In this document: positions 17,241 to 24,900 of the stretch, in pieces
How the letters are laid out: the number at the start of each line of letters is the position of its first letter
Position numbering within the stretch: position 1 is the first letter of the stretch
Source of the DNA: Magnetococcales bacterium
GTDB lineage: Bacteria > Pseudomonadota > Magnetococcia > Magnetococcales > JADFYX01
Assembly (NCBI GenBank): GCA_015232405.1
Contig: JADFZS010000048.1
Location: 1-37,843 of the forward strand
Reading direction: 5' to 3'
DNA length: 37,843 bases
Program-made: the position numbers and the translations under genes
Notes under the pieces: generated by a model
Database searches by the model: none
What the model was told of the DNA's origin: nothing
What the model saw: the letters and a program-made list of their open reading frames with translations, nothing else

Positions 17241-17261
17241 CCATAAAAATATTTTTTATGG
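17241..17261. repeat. Perfect AT-rich hairpin
   Basis: CCATAAAAA and TTTTTATGG are perfect inverted copies with a TAT loop. The hairpin lies in the 250-base gap between the HybE-like gene and the small lipoprotein. The stem is too AT-rich for a standard terminator. It could be a weak operator or mRNA element, or chance. Confidence 0.3.
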
Positions 17262-17373
17262 GACTAAATGGCTAGTATCAGATATACTGGTCAACTACTA
17301 GCTGTATTAAAAACGGAAAAATATGGGTCAAAGGACCCTGATAGCATAGAATCTACTTAAAGGAGAATTAATA

Positions 17374-17655
17374 GTGAAATCTCATAAGATCGCCCTTGGT
17401 TTACTAGCTGGCACAATGTTGGCTTTTACTTCTGCTTGTTCCAAAAACACACCGCCACCAGCAGTTGAAGAGACAGCACCCCAGCAGTATTCGTCTCAGC
17501 CGCAAGAAGTTCGTACTGTAGAGAGTAGGGCGCAAGAGCACGCTGAACAGGCAAGAGAGGCAATGGCTGCTTCTGTAGCTGCTGATGAGGCTGCTGAGAT
17601 GGAACGTGCAGAGATGGCTGCTCGTCAAGAGTGGCGTGAGGGTCTTAACAAATAA
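17374..17655 (+). CDS. Small Ala/Glu-rich lipoprotein
   Basis: The 93-residue protein begins at GTG with AAAGGAG upstream at good spacing. It has a signal peptide ending in LAFTSAC, with Cys22 as the likely lipidated residue. Position -3 is Thr where Leu is usual, so the lipobox is slightly atypical. The mature part starts with a Pro-rich linker (TPPPAVEE), then becomes an Ala/Glu/Arg helix (QEHAEQAREAMAASVAADEA), reminiscent in style of small Lpp-like outer-membrane lipoproteins. It is monocistronic, since a terminator follows at once. I do not recognise a named family. Confidence 0.7.
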   Translation: MKSHKIALGLLAGTMLAFTSACSKNTPPPAVEETAPQQYSSQPQEVRTVESRAQEHAEQAREAMAASVAADEAAEMERAEMAARQEWREGLNK

Positions 17656-17673
17656 CAGTTGCTGTGGTTAAAT

Positions 17674-17701
17674 CATAGCCCCTTGTTGGCTATGTTTTTT
17701 T
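17674..17701 (+). terminator. Intrinsic terminator after the lipoprotein gene
   Basis: CATAGCC-CCTTGTT-GGCTATG is a perfect seven-base-pair stem followed by seven T. It ends the lipoprotein transcript and overlaps the stop codon of the convergent L,D-transpeptidase gene. Confidence 0.8.
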
Positions 17702-18734
17702 AGTCTGTTGTTGCGATATCACTATCAGTTATTTTTTTGCCGACCAGATGGGGCATACCATCTGGTCGGCGGACAAATCTATCTATAGCACCCCAATCAA
17801 TCTGTACAACTAAATCGGGCCTTCTGTGTAAAGCGTTGTTGACTACAGTTGTGGCCATGGTTGCAAGCTGTTTTTCCTTGTCTTGGGCGATCTCTTCAGA
17901 AAATAGTGGGTATACCTCCAGGTATAGCTGGTTGTCACGCCAGCCAGCTTTTACTGGTTCGTGGACCAACCTTACGCTCTCACCTATTGTGGCATTATTA
18001 AAAAACTCTTTAACATCCTCAGGGTAGAGACGAATACAGCCGTGGCTGATCCTGCGCCCAATTCCAAAAGGCTGGTTGGTTCCATGGAGTAGATATCCCG
18101 GCAGGGAAAGATATAGAGCATGGGAGCCAAGGGGGTTTTCTGGACCCGGCTTAACAACAGCAGGTAGTTCAGGTTTTTCCTGTAGTATGGAGAGGGGAAC
18201 ATACCAGCTTGGGTTTTTTTGTTTACGAATAAGTTTGCTATTGGCAGTTGGGGTAATAAACCCTTCACGTCCTACCCCAATGGCGTAGGTATCCACCAAG
18301 CCACCCTCCACTCTATGGTAGAGACGCATCTCTGGAATGTTGATAATAATATCTGAAGGGTTGTCCAAACCGGGTAGTATACGGATAAAAGAGCCGGTTA
18401 ATCTGCTCCCAAGCTTCGGCTCCCATGGGTCTACATTGGGGTTGGCTAGGGCTATCTCATTATAACCCATGCCGTAAACTCTGGCTAACTCCATGAGGGT
18501 TTCATCGGCTTTTACAATATGCTGCATATATTGGTTGCCAATTAATTCATCATCTTTGGGGGAGACAAAGCGACGAGGTAATAGAGCCATTGCCTGTAGT
18601 CTGTTTTTGAAAATCTCTGAGTATGAGAGGAGCTTTTTTTCCTCCTTATCAAGCTCTTGTGCATATGAGCTACTGGCTGAAATTGAAATAAGAAGCAGAG
18701 CAAAACAGACTTTTATCAAAATATAATCTTTCAT
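17700..18734 (-). CDS. L,D-transpeptidase (ErfK/YbiS type) with LysM-like region
   Basis: The enzyme makes 3-3 peptidoglycan cross-links or attaches proteins to peptidoglycan in the periplasm. With the ATG at 18734 the product is 344 residues, starting with a signal peptide (VCFALLLISISASSSYA); a TTG two codons earlier is possible. Residues 70-120 (QHIVKADETLMELARVYGMG) form a LysM-like peptidoglycan-binding part. The YkuD catalytic domain carries HGTNQPFGIGRRISHGCIRL, with Cys233 as the catalytic residue and the nearby His and Arg. The C-terminal tail of about 100 residues has no domain I recognise. It stands alone, converging on the lipoprotein gene. Confidence 0.9.
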   Translation of the reverse strand: MKDYILIKVCFALLLISISASSSYAQELDKEEKKLLSYSEIFKNRLQAMALLPRRFVSPKDDELIGNQYMQHIVKADETLMELARVYGMGYNEIALANPNVDPWEPKLGSRLTGSFIRILPGLDNPSDIIINIPEMRLYHRVEGGLVDTYAIGVGREGFITPTANSKLIRKQKNPSWYVPLSILQEKPELPAVVKPGPENPLGSHALYLSLPGYLLHGTNQPFGIGRRISHGCIRLYPEDVKEFFNNATIGESVRLVHEPVKAGWRDNQLYLEVYPLFSEEIAQDKEKQLATMATTVVNNALHRRPDLVVQIDWGAIDRFVRRPDGMPHLVGKKITDSDIATTD

Positions 18735-18847
18735 CTGCAAAATGTTACTTTGTTTAAATTAAAATGTCCAAAATCTATTTATCCTTTTGGGGTACATTGA
18801 CCATTGCCAGAACAAATAGTAGTTTTCCTTTTTGGCTTGTTAATCAT

Positions 18848-18877
18848 CAAGGGTTCCTATTAATTATTGAACCCTTG
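18848..18877. promoter_or_regulatory. Inverted repeat upstream of serC
   Basis: CAAGGGTTC (18848-18856) and GAACCCTTG (18869-18877) are a perfect nine-base inverted repeat around a 12-base AT-only-but-one loop. It ends eight bases before the serC ribosome site (GGGAG at 18885). It could be an operator or a leader hairpin that controls serC; only three T follow, so it is a poor terminator. Confidence 0.5.
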
Positions 18878-18899
18878 TTTAATTGGGAGAATGTGCAAG

Positions 18900-19988
18900 A
18901 TGGGACGTGTATTTAATTTTAGTGCAGGACCAGCGGCTCTACCAGTCTCAGTTCTAGAACGGGCAAGGGATGAGATGGTTGATTATCAAAATTCTGGTAT
19001 GTCTGTGATGGAGATGAGCCACCGCTCCAAAGAGTATATGGCTATCATCGCCAAGGCCGAGGCATTGGTTCGTAAGCTGATGGGTATTCCAAAAAACTAT
19101 CATGTGCTGTTCCAGCAAGGTGGAGCAACCATGCAGTTTACCACAGTTCCCATGAATCTTATATCTGACCCGTCAACCCAGAGTGCAGACTATATCAATA
19201 CCGGTAGTTGGTCTAAAAAGGCCATTAAAGAGGCCAAAAAGCAGTTTGCCAATGTCAGGGTTGCCGCTACAAGTGAGGAGGTTAATTTTTCTCGTATTCC
19301 CACACAAGACGAGTTGAAACTAAATCCAGAGTCAACTTATGTGCATATGACCACAAACAACACAATTTTTGGTACCGAATTTCACTACACGCCAGATACT
19401 GGCTCTGTACCTTTGGTAGCGGATATGTCCTCCAATATCCTGTCCCGTAAGCTTGATGTCTCCCGTTTCGGCATTATCTATGCGGGTGCGCAAAAAAATC
19501 TCGGTCCCAGTGGTGTAACACTGGTTGTTGTGCGTGATGATCTTGTGGGTCGCAATGATGGGCTACCATTGATGGCAGACTACAAGGCTCAAGCAGAAAA
19601 GGAGTCCATGCTCAACACACCACCAACTTATGCCATCTATATTTTGGGGCTGGTACTAGAGTGGATGGAGTCCAAAGGTGGGGTAGAGGCTATGGAGAAG
19701 ATCAATATCCGTAAAGCTGCCAAGCTCTACTCAGCAATTGATGCATCAGGCTTTTACGGCTGCCCAACCCAAGTAGAGAGCCGCTCCCGTATGAACATAC
19801 CTTTCACCTTGAAGGATGACGGCCTGAATGCTGCATTCTTGGAGCAAGCCAAAGGGGCTGGTCTGGTAACTCTAAAAGGTCACAGATCAGTGGGAGGAAT
19901 GCGCGCATCAATCTACAACGCAATGCCGGAAGAGGGGGTAGACGCCCTAATCAGCTTCATGCAGGATTTTGAGCGTAAAAACGGTTAA
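18900..19988 (+). CDS. serC: Phosphoserine aminotransferase
   Basis: SerC transaminates 3-phosphohydroxypyruvate to phosphoserine, and the equivalent intermediate in pyridoxal phosphate synthesis. The start is the ATG giving MGRVFNFSAGPAALP, the classical N-terminus, ten bases after GGGAG; upstream ATG 18891 and TTG 18867 are less likely. The resulting 362 residues equal the E. coli length as I remember it. Lys199 in IIYAGAQKNLGPSG binds PLP, and FQQGGATMQF and the YINTGSWSKKA stretch are typical. No serA or serB is adjacent. A strong terminator follows. Confidence 0.97.
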   Translation: MGRVFNFSAGPAALPVSVLERARDEMVDYQNSGMSVMEMSHRSKEYMAIIAKAEALVRKLMGIPKNYHVLFQQGGATMQFTTVPMNLISDPSTQSADYINTGSWSKKAIKEAKKQFANVRVAATSEEVNFSRIPTQDELKLNPESTYVHMTTNNTIFGTEFHYTPDTGSVPLVADMSSNILSRKLDVSRFGIIYAGAQKNLGPSGVTLVVVRDDLVGRNDGLPLMADYKAQAEKESMLNTPPTYAIYILGLVLEWMESKGGVEAMEKINIRKAAKLYSAIDASGFYGCPTQVESRSRMNIPFTLKDDGLNAAFLEQAKGAGLVTLKGHRSVGGMRASIYNAMPEEGVDALISFMQDFERKNG

Positions 19989-20037
19989 GTATAAATCTAG
20001 CCCGATCAGTTGTTTTTTTAAAAGTTTTTTAAAAATT

Positions 20038-20077
20038 AAGGGAGTCCAGTGAATAACCTCATTGGACTCCCTTTTTT
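20038..20077 (+). terminator. Strong intrinsic terminator after serC
   Basis: AAGGGAGTCCAGTGA pairs with TCATTGGACTCCCTT over 15 positions with one G-T wobble and a six-base loop, followed by a run of six T. The A-rich left side and the hairpin also allow it to act on the convergent hydrolase transcript. Confidence 0.88.
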
Positions 20078-20113
20078 ATAACGGACAGCAATAACACGAA
20101 ACAGAGTGGTTAG

Positions 20114-21490
20114 TTACTCATGTTTGTTTATTTGAAATAAGTTTTTGATGCGCAACTTGAGCTGTTCCTGCTCTGTTCTATCCGGCATTTGTTTGATATA
20201 TTCAACAACCTGTTCAAACATAGATCCAACATCTCTTAACTGAGGTTTCAGATTGATAGCCGCTTTATACCAGTTGAGGGATTGCTCAACATCACCAAGT
20301 ATCAAATATGCTTCCCCAATTGTCGCCCTTCCCCAGTGATCTACAGGGGCATCTCCACAATGTTTAATGACCTCTGTAGCTAAGTTGCGGGCTTTGTCCT
20401 TGTCCTTACGGTAGACCAGGAACAAAAAAGCTAGATTGATTCCATGATATGCAGCTTGCTCGTCGTTAGCTTTACGTAACGAGAGGTCGTAGGCACTTTG
20501 ATAATTCTTAATAGCACGCTCTGCATCTTTCACCTGACGTTTATCAAGCCATCTCCGTTTTAGGCGACCTGCGAGAACTCCAGCGACATCTGTTCCCCGG
20601 GAATGTTGTTGTTCGAGAAGTTCAATGGCTTTTTTTTGTTGTCCCAGCTCTTCAAGTGCCAGTACCAGGTCCACAAATGCTCCATCGTCAAGCCCTTCTT
20701 GGTCGGGAAGATAATTATGGACTAATTCCCTGTAGGTATTGATCTTGATGGCTCGCAGAGCCGAATCAATAGGCATTGTTGGCCCGCTTCCAGAATTGAT
20801 ACCATCCAACACATGACGGATGGCTAGATCTTGGCTTTCTGTGCAATTCAACATAGTTACATGGTTGCCAGGAACCTTTGAGCAGACCTCGCGGGGGAAC
20901 GGTTTATGTGCGGTTTCGACTGGTACTAACTCATCTCGCTCTCCAGCAATGACTTCCAGATGGTATGGCTTTTGATGTTGGGCTAACCCATTCCAATCAT
21001 ATCGTAGCTGTTGTATAAACGAGCCGCTGGCATTCATATCACGAAGTTGCCGCTTCCAGAATTTGATTCGTCCGGCTATTGTTAAACCATTGCTAGGTGT
21101 ACCGTAGAGAAATAAATGGCTGATACGCAAGGCAAAGTTGGGATCATCCACAATTGCTTTTTGTGCCACAAGGCCACCCATACTGTGGCTCACAATGACC
21201 AAAGCCCCATATTCGGAAAGGGGTTTGCGACGGGCATGTGATTGAAGGAGAACCGACAGCCTATCAATAGAGGCATCCGCAGCCCACATCCGCGGAATGT
21301 CCAGTCCTCGTTTGGAAGAATAGCCAAAGGTCCATAAATCCCAACCAGATAGCTCTTCTTCTATGTGTGGGTAGAAATTTTCCCAGGTAAGGGATTTGTC
21401 TCCTGTAAAACCGTGGATGAAGACAACGGCTGCTTTGGCATTATTATATCGCAGACGTTTCAGTCCAGATCTGTTTTCGGTTTTCCCCAC
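20114..21490 (-). CDS. Alpha/beta-hydrolase fused to TPR-like C-terminal half
   Basis: The 458-residue protein has two parts. Residues 18-230 form an alpha/beta-hydrolase: FIHGFTGD (24-31) at the oxyanion region, nucleophile elbow SHSMGG with Ser103, Asp186 in GERDELVPV, and His210 in PGNHVTM, so the triad is complete. Residues 245-455 are helical, with TPR-like pairs (LALEELGQQKKAIELLEQQ, then AERAIKNYQSAYDLS, then AYLILGDVEQSLNWYKAAI). This half resembles the DUF4071 / TRAFs-binding type found beside effector domains in bacteria; that match is from memory. There is no signal or membrane segment, so it is cytosolic. GTG starts it, with GGAG seven bases upstream. It stands alone between a terminator and a non-coding stretch. 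The substrate is unknown; an effector-sensor role is inference. Confidence 0.75.
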   Translation of the reverse strand: MGKTENRSGLKRLRYNNAKAAVVFIHGFTGDKSLTWENFYPHIEEELSGWDLWTFGYSSKRGLDIPRMWAADASIDRLSVLLQSHARRKPLSEYGALVIVSHSMGGLVAQKAIVDDPNFALRISHLFLYGTPSNGLTIAGRIKFWKRQLRDMNASGSFIQQLRYDWNGLAQHQKPYHLEVIAGERDELVPVETAHKPFPREVCSKVPGNHVTMLNCTESQDLAIRHVLDGINSGSGPTMPIDSALRAIKINTYRELVHNYLPDQEGLDDGAFVDLVLALEELGQQKKAIELLEQQHSRGTDVAGVLAGRLKRRWLDKRQVKDAERAIKNYQSAYDLSLRKANDEQAAYHGINLAFLFLVYRKDKDKARNLATEVIKHCGDAPVDHWGRATIGEAYLILGDVEQSLNWYKAAINLKPQLRDVGSMFEQVVEYIKQMPDRTEQEQLKLRIKNLFQINKHE

Positions 21491-21926
21491 CTAAGTTCTC
21501 CTTGGTAAAAATATGAGTTGTAAATTGGTTCTAAGGCTGCAAAGCTAAAATAACTTGTCTAAAACTCTACCGTATTAGGATGTAGTTCTTCTACTAATCC
21601 CTATGATTTACAAACTTCCATTCAAATCAATATAGATTATTATGTTATGTGTGTCAGTCAAAATATGACCAGATCATAAGGGGAGCATAGAATGTTTTTG
21701 GGAAATAATTAAATGATTTTTCTGAGTGATAAAGCTAAATTTTTTAAATCTTAAAAAGTATATTTTTGGTTGGTTTTGCTTTAGCTGCACACATTTTAAA
21801 TTAGAAACTTTTTTTAATAGCTTCTAACAGAACTGACCAAAAAGTGAAAAAATATCACTTGAATGTCTATTGAAATTTTTGTCTAGCTAATATTTTAAAT
21901 TTTACTAATTACTATGAGGGGGGACT
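21491..21926. other. AT-rich gene-less stretch
   Basis: This stretch of 436 bases has no plausible gene on either strand. On the plus strand AAGGGGAG at about 21678-21685 is well spaced before an ATG, but the frame codes for only six residues (MFLGNN). Long T-runs and A-runs dominate 21720-21900. It should contain the promoter of the minus-strand hydrolase gene. Nothing else is recognised. Confidence 0.4.
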
Positions 21927-22181
21927 CTAGCTGTTTTCAACTTTGGCTAGAGCAATTTCAGATGCTTCGGCGTATACCTGCCATGCCTCGTTGGGTAGTT
22001 GGGATAGCTTGGCTATCTCCTCTTTGCTGGCCTGTTTGGGTAGAATTTCTGGGTTTAGAAGCTCGGCTCGCATTGCTCCGGAGCCGTCGGTTGCACTTTT
22101 AAAGCCGATTATCAGACCTGTTGGTTTGTGGGTTATTTTTCTACCCAGAAGATTGATGTCCCAGAGGGTGTCGTTGTCTAT
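21927..22181 (-). CDS. 84-codon frame with ATA or other rare start
   Basis: Reading the minus strand from 22181, the frame has no stop for 84 codons to TAG at 21927. It looks like protein: IDNDTLWDINLLGRKITHKP at the start and NEAWQVYAEASEIALAKVEN at the end, with common GCC, CTA and AAA codons. The upstream TAA in this frame lies 12 bases before the ATA at 22181. No ATG, GTG or TTG occurs before residue 37. The ATA overlaps the TAG of the Sel1 gene and has GGAAG about six to seven bases upstream, as expected for a coupled start. A CTG at residue 12 is another option. I do not recognise the family. It may be a real gene with a rare start, a gene whose ATG was lost, or part of the Sel1 gene by a -1 shift. 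Confidence 0.5.
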   Translation of the reverse strand: MDNDTLWDINLLGRKITHKPTGLIIGFKSATDGSGAMRAELLNPEILPKQASKEEIAKLSQLPNEAWQVYAEASEIALAKVENS

Positions 22182-22729
22182 TTTGCTTCTTCCGTTTTAG
22201 GAGACCACTCTTTGGCAAGTTTTTCTGCCTCGGTAGCCTGTTCAGGAGTCATCTCTTCTTTGGCAATCTGGAGGTTTTCTACACCATCTAGCAGCCCTGA
22301 TGCCGCAGATAGGTGAAACCATTTTGCTGCCTCTACAACATTTTCATCCACACCTTGACCAGTTGCGTAAAGTATACCCAAGTTGCTCTGTGCCTTGGCA
22401 TCACCCTGTTCAGCCGCCTTGGTAAACCAGTACACTGCCTGGCCAATATCAGGAGCAACCCCCAGCCCTTCCAGATACATTGTACCCAGGTCGTGTTGGG
22501 ATAAAGCAAAGTTCTGTTTGGCTGCTAGAGTATGCCAATGAAGCGCCTGGGCATAGTCCTGTGCCACCTCCACACCCTCAAGAAATATGGCAGCCAGATT
22601 ATGTTGAGCCTTGGCATCGCCCCATTCAGCAAAGGTGGCTAAAGTAGCAACATAGTCCCCTTGATCCACATTGTGAGTACCAATTGTGGGTTGTGCTTCC
22701 TGTTCTATCTGAGTCGGTTCAGGTTTCAA
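22178..22729 (-). CDS. Sel1-repeat protein
   Basis: The 183-residue protein consists of Sel1-like repeats: DAKAQHNLAAIFLEGVEVAQ, LSQHDLGTMYLEGLGVAPD and AKAQSNLGILYATGQGVDEN, each with the AxxxLGxxYxxGxGV pattern and a following WxxxAA helix. Such alpha-alpha solenoids serve as protein-binding scaffolds. The start is TTG at 22729 by necessity: a TAG lies three codons upstream, and no ATG occurs before the second repeat. No signal peptide is visible, so it is cytosolic unless the true N-terminus has been lost. It lies 60 bases downstream of the ankyrin gene. Its stop overlaps the unusual frame that follows. The binding partner is unknown. Confidence 0.8.
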   Translation of the reverse strand: MKPEPTQIEQEAQPTIGTHNVDQGDYVATLATFAEWGDAKAQHNLAAIFLEGVEVAQDYAQALHWHTLAAKQNFALSQHDLGTMYLEGLGVAPDIGQAVYWFTKAAEQGDAKAQSNLGILYATGQGVDENVVEAAKWFHLSAASGLLDGVENLQIAKEEMTPEQATEAEKLAKEWSPKTEEAK

Positions 22730-22790
22730 GCTGATCTACCCTCTTTTATAAATGTTTGAAAGTATATCATGGTAATTGATAAACAGTGTA

Positions 22791-23531
22791 TCACTTTTTA
22801 CCTTGAATAGTGCCTTTTCTGCTCTTTTTCAGTCTTGCACCGTGTTTCCATAACAGTTTATGTACATAACTGTTTTTTGCTTTGTTAAGTGGTGTTTCAC
22901 CATCCTCGTCCTGGGCATCGACATTGGCTCCATGGGCAGCCAACACTTTTATGGCTGCTGGTGAGTTGCCCATTGCTGCCATATGAAGCGGGGTCAAGCC
23001 AACACCGTTTTTGGCATTTACTTGGGCACCATTATCAAGAAGCACCATAACCAAACCCCTGTCACCGTGATAACTGGCACTTATCAGCGGTGTGTCTCGC
23101 TGTATATTACCCAAATTAACATCGGCCCCACGAGATACCAACGTAACTGCAATTGAGACAAAACCCCTCTGTACCGCCATCAACAGTGCTGTGTTTTCGT
23201 TAAGATCTCCAGCGTCAATCATCGCGCCACGATCCAGCAACCACTCAACCATCAACTGTCTTTTGGCTAAAACAGCATAGTGTAGTGGGGTCAGGGCGAA
23301 ATTATCCCTCTCATTTATATCAGTGCCTTTCTCCAGACGACGCTCAATTTTTTTCTGCAAACCTTGAAAAGCCAACTGGTGCATGGTGGGGCCAGCTTCA
23401 GCTACCGGAGGAGGTAGCATAAATGGCAGCACTGCACCTACAAATAGTAGTAAAAATAATTTTTGCATCTTACCGCTTTGGGTTTTCGTAGCATCTATAT
23501 TTAATAAATTGTTGTTACTTTTGACCCGCAT
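22791..23531 (-). CDS. Secreted ankyrin-repeat protein
   Basis: The 246-residue protein has a hydrophobic signal segment at residues 22-46 (MQKLFLLLFVGAVLPFMLPP) ending near VAEAG, then five to six ankyrin repeats (GLTPLHMAAMGNSPAAIKVL, later DEDGETPLNKAKNS). It should be exported to the periplasm. Met22, at 23468, could be the true start, since it puts the signal peptide at the N-terminus; the first ATG at 23531 adds 21 polar residues. Neither has a strong ribosome site. Ankyrin arrays bind other proteins. It sits between the SPOR and Sel1 genes in the same direction. The specific partner is unknown. Confidence 0.82.
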   Translation of the reverse strand: MRVKSNNNLLNIDATKTQSGKMQKLFLLLFVGAVLPFMLPPPVAEAGPTMHQLAFQGLQKKIERRLEKGTDINERDNFALTPLHYAVLAKRQLMVEWLLDRGAMIDAGDLNENTALLMAVQRGFVSIAVTLVSRGADVNLGNIQRDTPLISASYHGDRGLVMVLLDNGAQVNAKNGVGLTPLHMAAMGNSPAAIKVLAAHGANVDAQDEDGETPLNKAKNSYVHKLLWKHGARLKKSRKGTIQGKK

Positions 23532-23598
23532 TTTAATAACCGCCCATTATTTTTGATCTCTTGTTTTTTTGTTGCCTATGCAAAAAATCTGTCGGTTG

Positions 23599-24681
23599 TC
23601 ATGATATATTTTGACGGTATTTCACTATTTGACGCTGTAGCTTCTGTTTTACTATTTTTGCCTTGATCCTCTGTAACGGTATAATAAAAGCTCCTGATTT
23701 TTGGATAGCATCAGGTAGTTTCGCTAAAGCTTTTCTCGCTGTTTTTGCTCTGTCAAAACTGCCGTAATAGATTAAATATTGTTGATCGTTAACAGGGAAC
23801 ATATAGAGATCATCTGTCATATATGCAAGGCCCAAGTTGTTGATAAAATTGTCAACATTTCCTATTGTTGCCTTAGATACTCGCATAATTTGAATGCTAT
23901 AGCTGTTTCCAGGCCTGCTCATCAACTTCTCACCCGCCTCTACCCTTTGTGCCATAAGGTTTCTATTGCTTGTTTTGTGCAGTTGAGTGGGTATATTTCG
24001 TAGACGATATTCCATAATCAATGGCGACATCTCTGCAGTTGTCATTGTCTCTGCAGCTAAGGGTGAAGATGTCGCATAGGCTTTGTTTATCAACTGTTTG
24101 GTTTGATTACCCAAAAAGTTTTGCGCCGGAATTTTTTTCCCATATTTTTTGGGTTTGCTGGGTTTGGCTGCTAAAGCCTGCTTTATATCGGCACGCTTTT
24201 GCTCAAATGATTGTGTAAAAGTTTCCTCTATCTGCGGTTCTTGTTTTTCAAAGCTCTCTGGCTCTGTAAAATTATCTAGTTGGGCAAAGTTCTCTTGTTG
24301 CTCAAAGTTCTGGGTAATAGTCTCTTGTAAGTGAGGCTCCTGCTCAATTAAATTATCGGCAACAACATCTCTTGGAGGCAATGTCTCCTCTTCCATAAAT
24401 GGTGAGTCGTGAGATGTTTGATTATCCGGCAGATAAACATAGTGGGCTTTTTTGCGGTCTGGTAGCTTATAACTTATCCCGACTTCGTGTGATATGCTGC
24501 TATCATTGCTGTTACTGTTTTGGTATGTCTCAGAGAAAAAAGAGCTTATTAAACCAGCAGTTAAAAATGCTGAAGTGCTACAGACAACCAGGGTTACCAT
24601 CCAACTTGATAGTCTACTCAAAAGACCGCCACTTTCTGAAGAGTAATCCTCTTCTATCGGGGGTTGTTGTTGTTGGTCCAC
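23599..24681 (-). CDS. SPOR-domain membrane protein
   Basis: The 360-residue protein has a cytoplasmic N-terminus rich in Gln and Pro, one membrane segment (about residues 27-49, WMVTLVVCSTSAFLTAGLIS), a long disordered periplasmic linker rich in Glu and Gln, and a C-terminal SPOR-like domain (about 262-340: NSYSIQIMRVSKATIGNVDN, then YLIYYGSFDRAKTARKALAK). SPOR domains bind denuded peptidoglycan and recruit proteins to the septum. Inside the linker two similar units occur, QETITQNFEQQENFAQ and EETFTQSFEQKRADIKQ, pointing to an old internal duplication. It belongs to the minus-strand envelope cluster with the LpoA-like gene 220 bases upstream. The family is clear at domain level, but the specific protein is not named. 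Confidence 0.78.
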   Translation of the reverse strand: MDQQQQPPIEEDYSSESGGLLSRLSSWMVTLVVCSTSAFLTAGLISSFFSETYQNSNSNDSSISHEVGISYKLPDRKKAHYVYLPDNQTSHDSPFMEEETLPPRDVVADNLIEQEPHLQETITQNFEQQENFAQLDNFTEPESFEKQEPQIEETFTQSFEQKRADIKQALAAKPSKPKKYGKKIPAQNFLGNQTKQLINKAYATSSPLAAETMTTAEMSPLIMEYRLRNIPTQLHKTSNRNLMAQRVEAGEKLMSRPGNSYSIQIMRVSKATIGNVDNFINNLGLAYMTDDLYMFPVNDQQYLIYYGSFDRAKTARKALAKLPDAIQKSGAFIIPLQRIKAKIVKQKLQRQIVKYRQNIS

Positions 24682-24840
24682 TTGTTATCTCCCATTATTA
24701 AATTAAACCAGGAATAAATCCAGCAAGCTTTAACTTAACGGTAACTATTGGATTTTAAAAAATTAAAAACCCAATGTTAAACCCGTAACACCTTGCAATA
24801 TTATGATTCCAAGCTAACTCAAAAGTTTCAATAAAGTGCT

Positions 24841-24873
24841 AGTTGAAAGTATGAGTTGAAAGTCTGAGTTGAT
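24841..24873. repeat. 13-base tandem repeat
   Basis: AGTTGAAAGTATG, AGTTGAAAGTCTG and AGTTGATTT form two and a half tandem copies of a 13-base unit, one mismatch between the full copies. It lies between the LpoA-like stop and the SPOR start. It could be a slippage product or a set of binding sites. Confidence 0.5.
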
Positions 24874-24900
24874 TTAATAATGCTATTTTTATGCCACTTT

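Noticed and set aside
17241..17261. Hairpin as terminator of the HybE-like transcript
   Set aside because: The nine-base-pair stem is almost all A-T and lies over 100 bases past the stop, so termination is unlikely.
21678..21710. Leader peptide (MFLGNN) with a strong ribosome site
   Set aside because: Six codons with no downstream plus-strand gene to control; probably chance.
21914..22200. Plus-strand frames of 62 and 85 codons
   Set aside because: They are antisense to the minus-strand 84-codon frame, and their Trp/Leu/Arg-rich products look non-biological.
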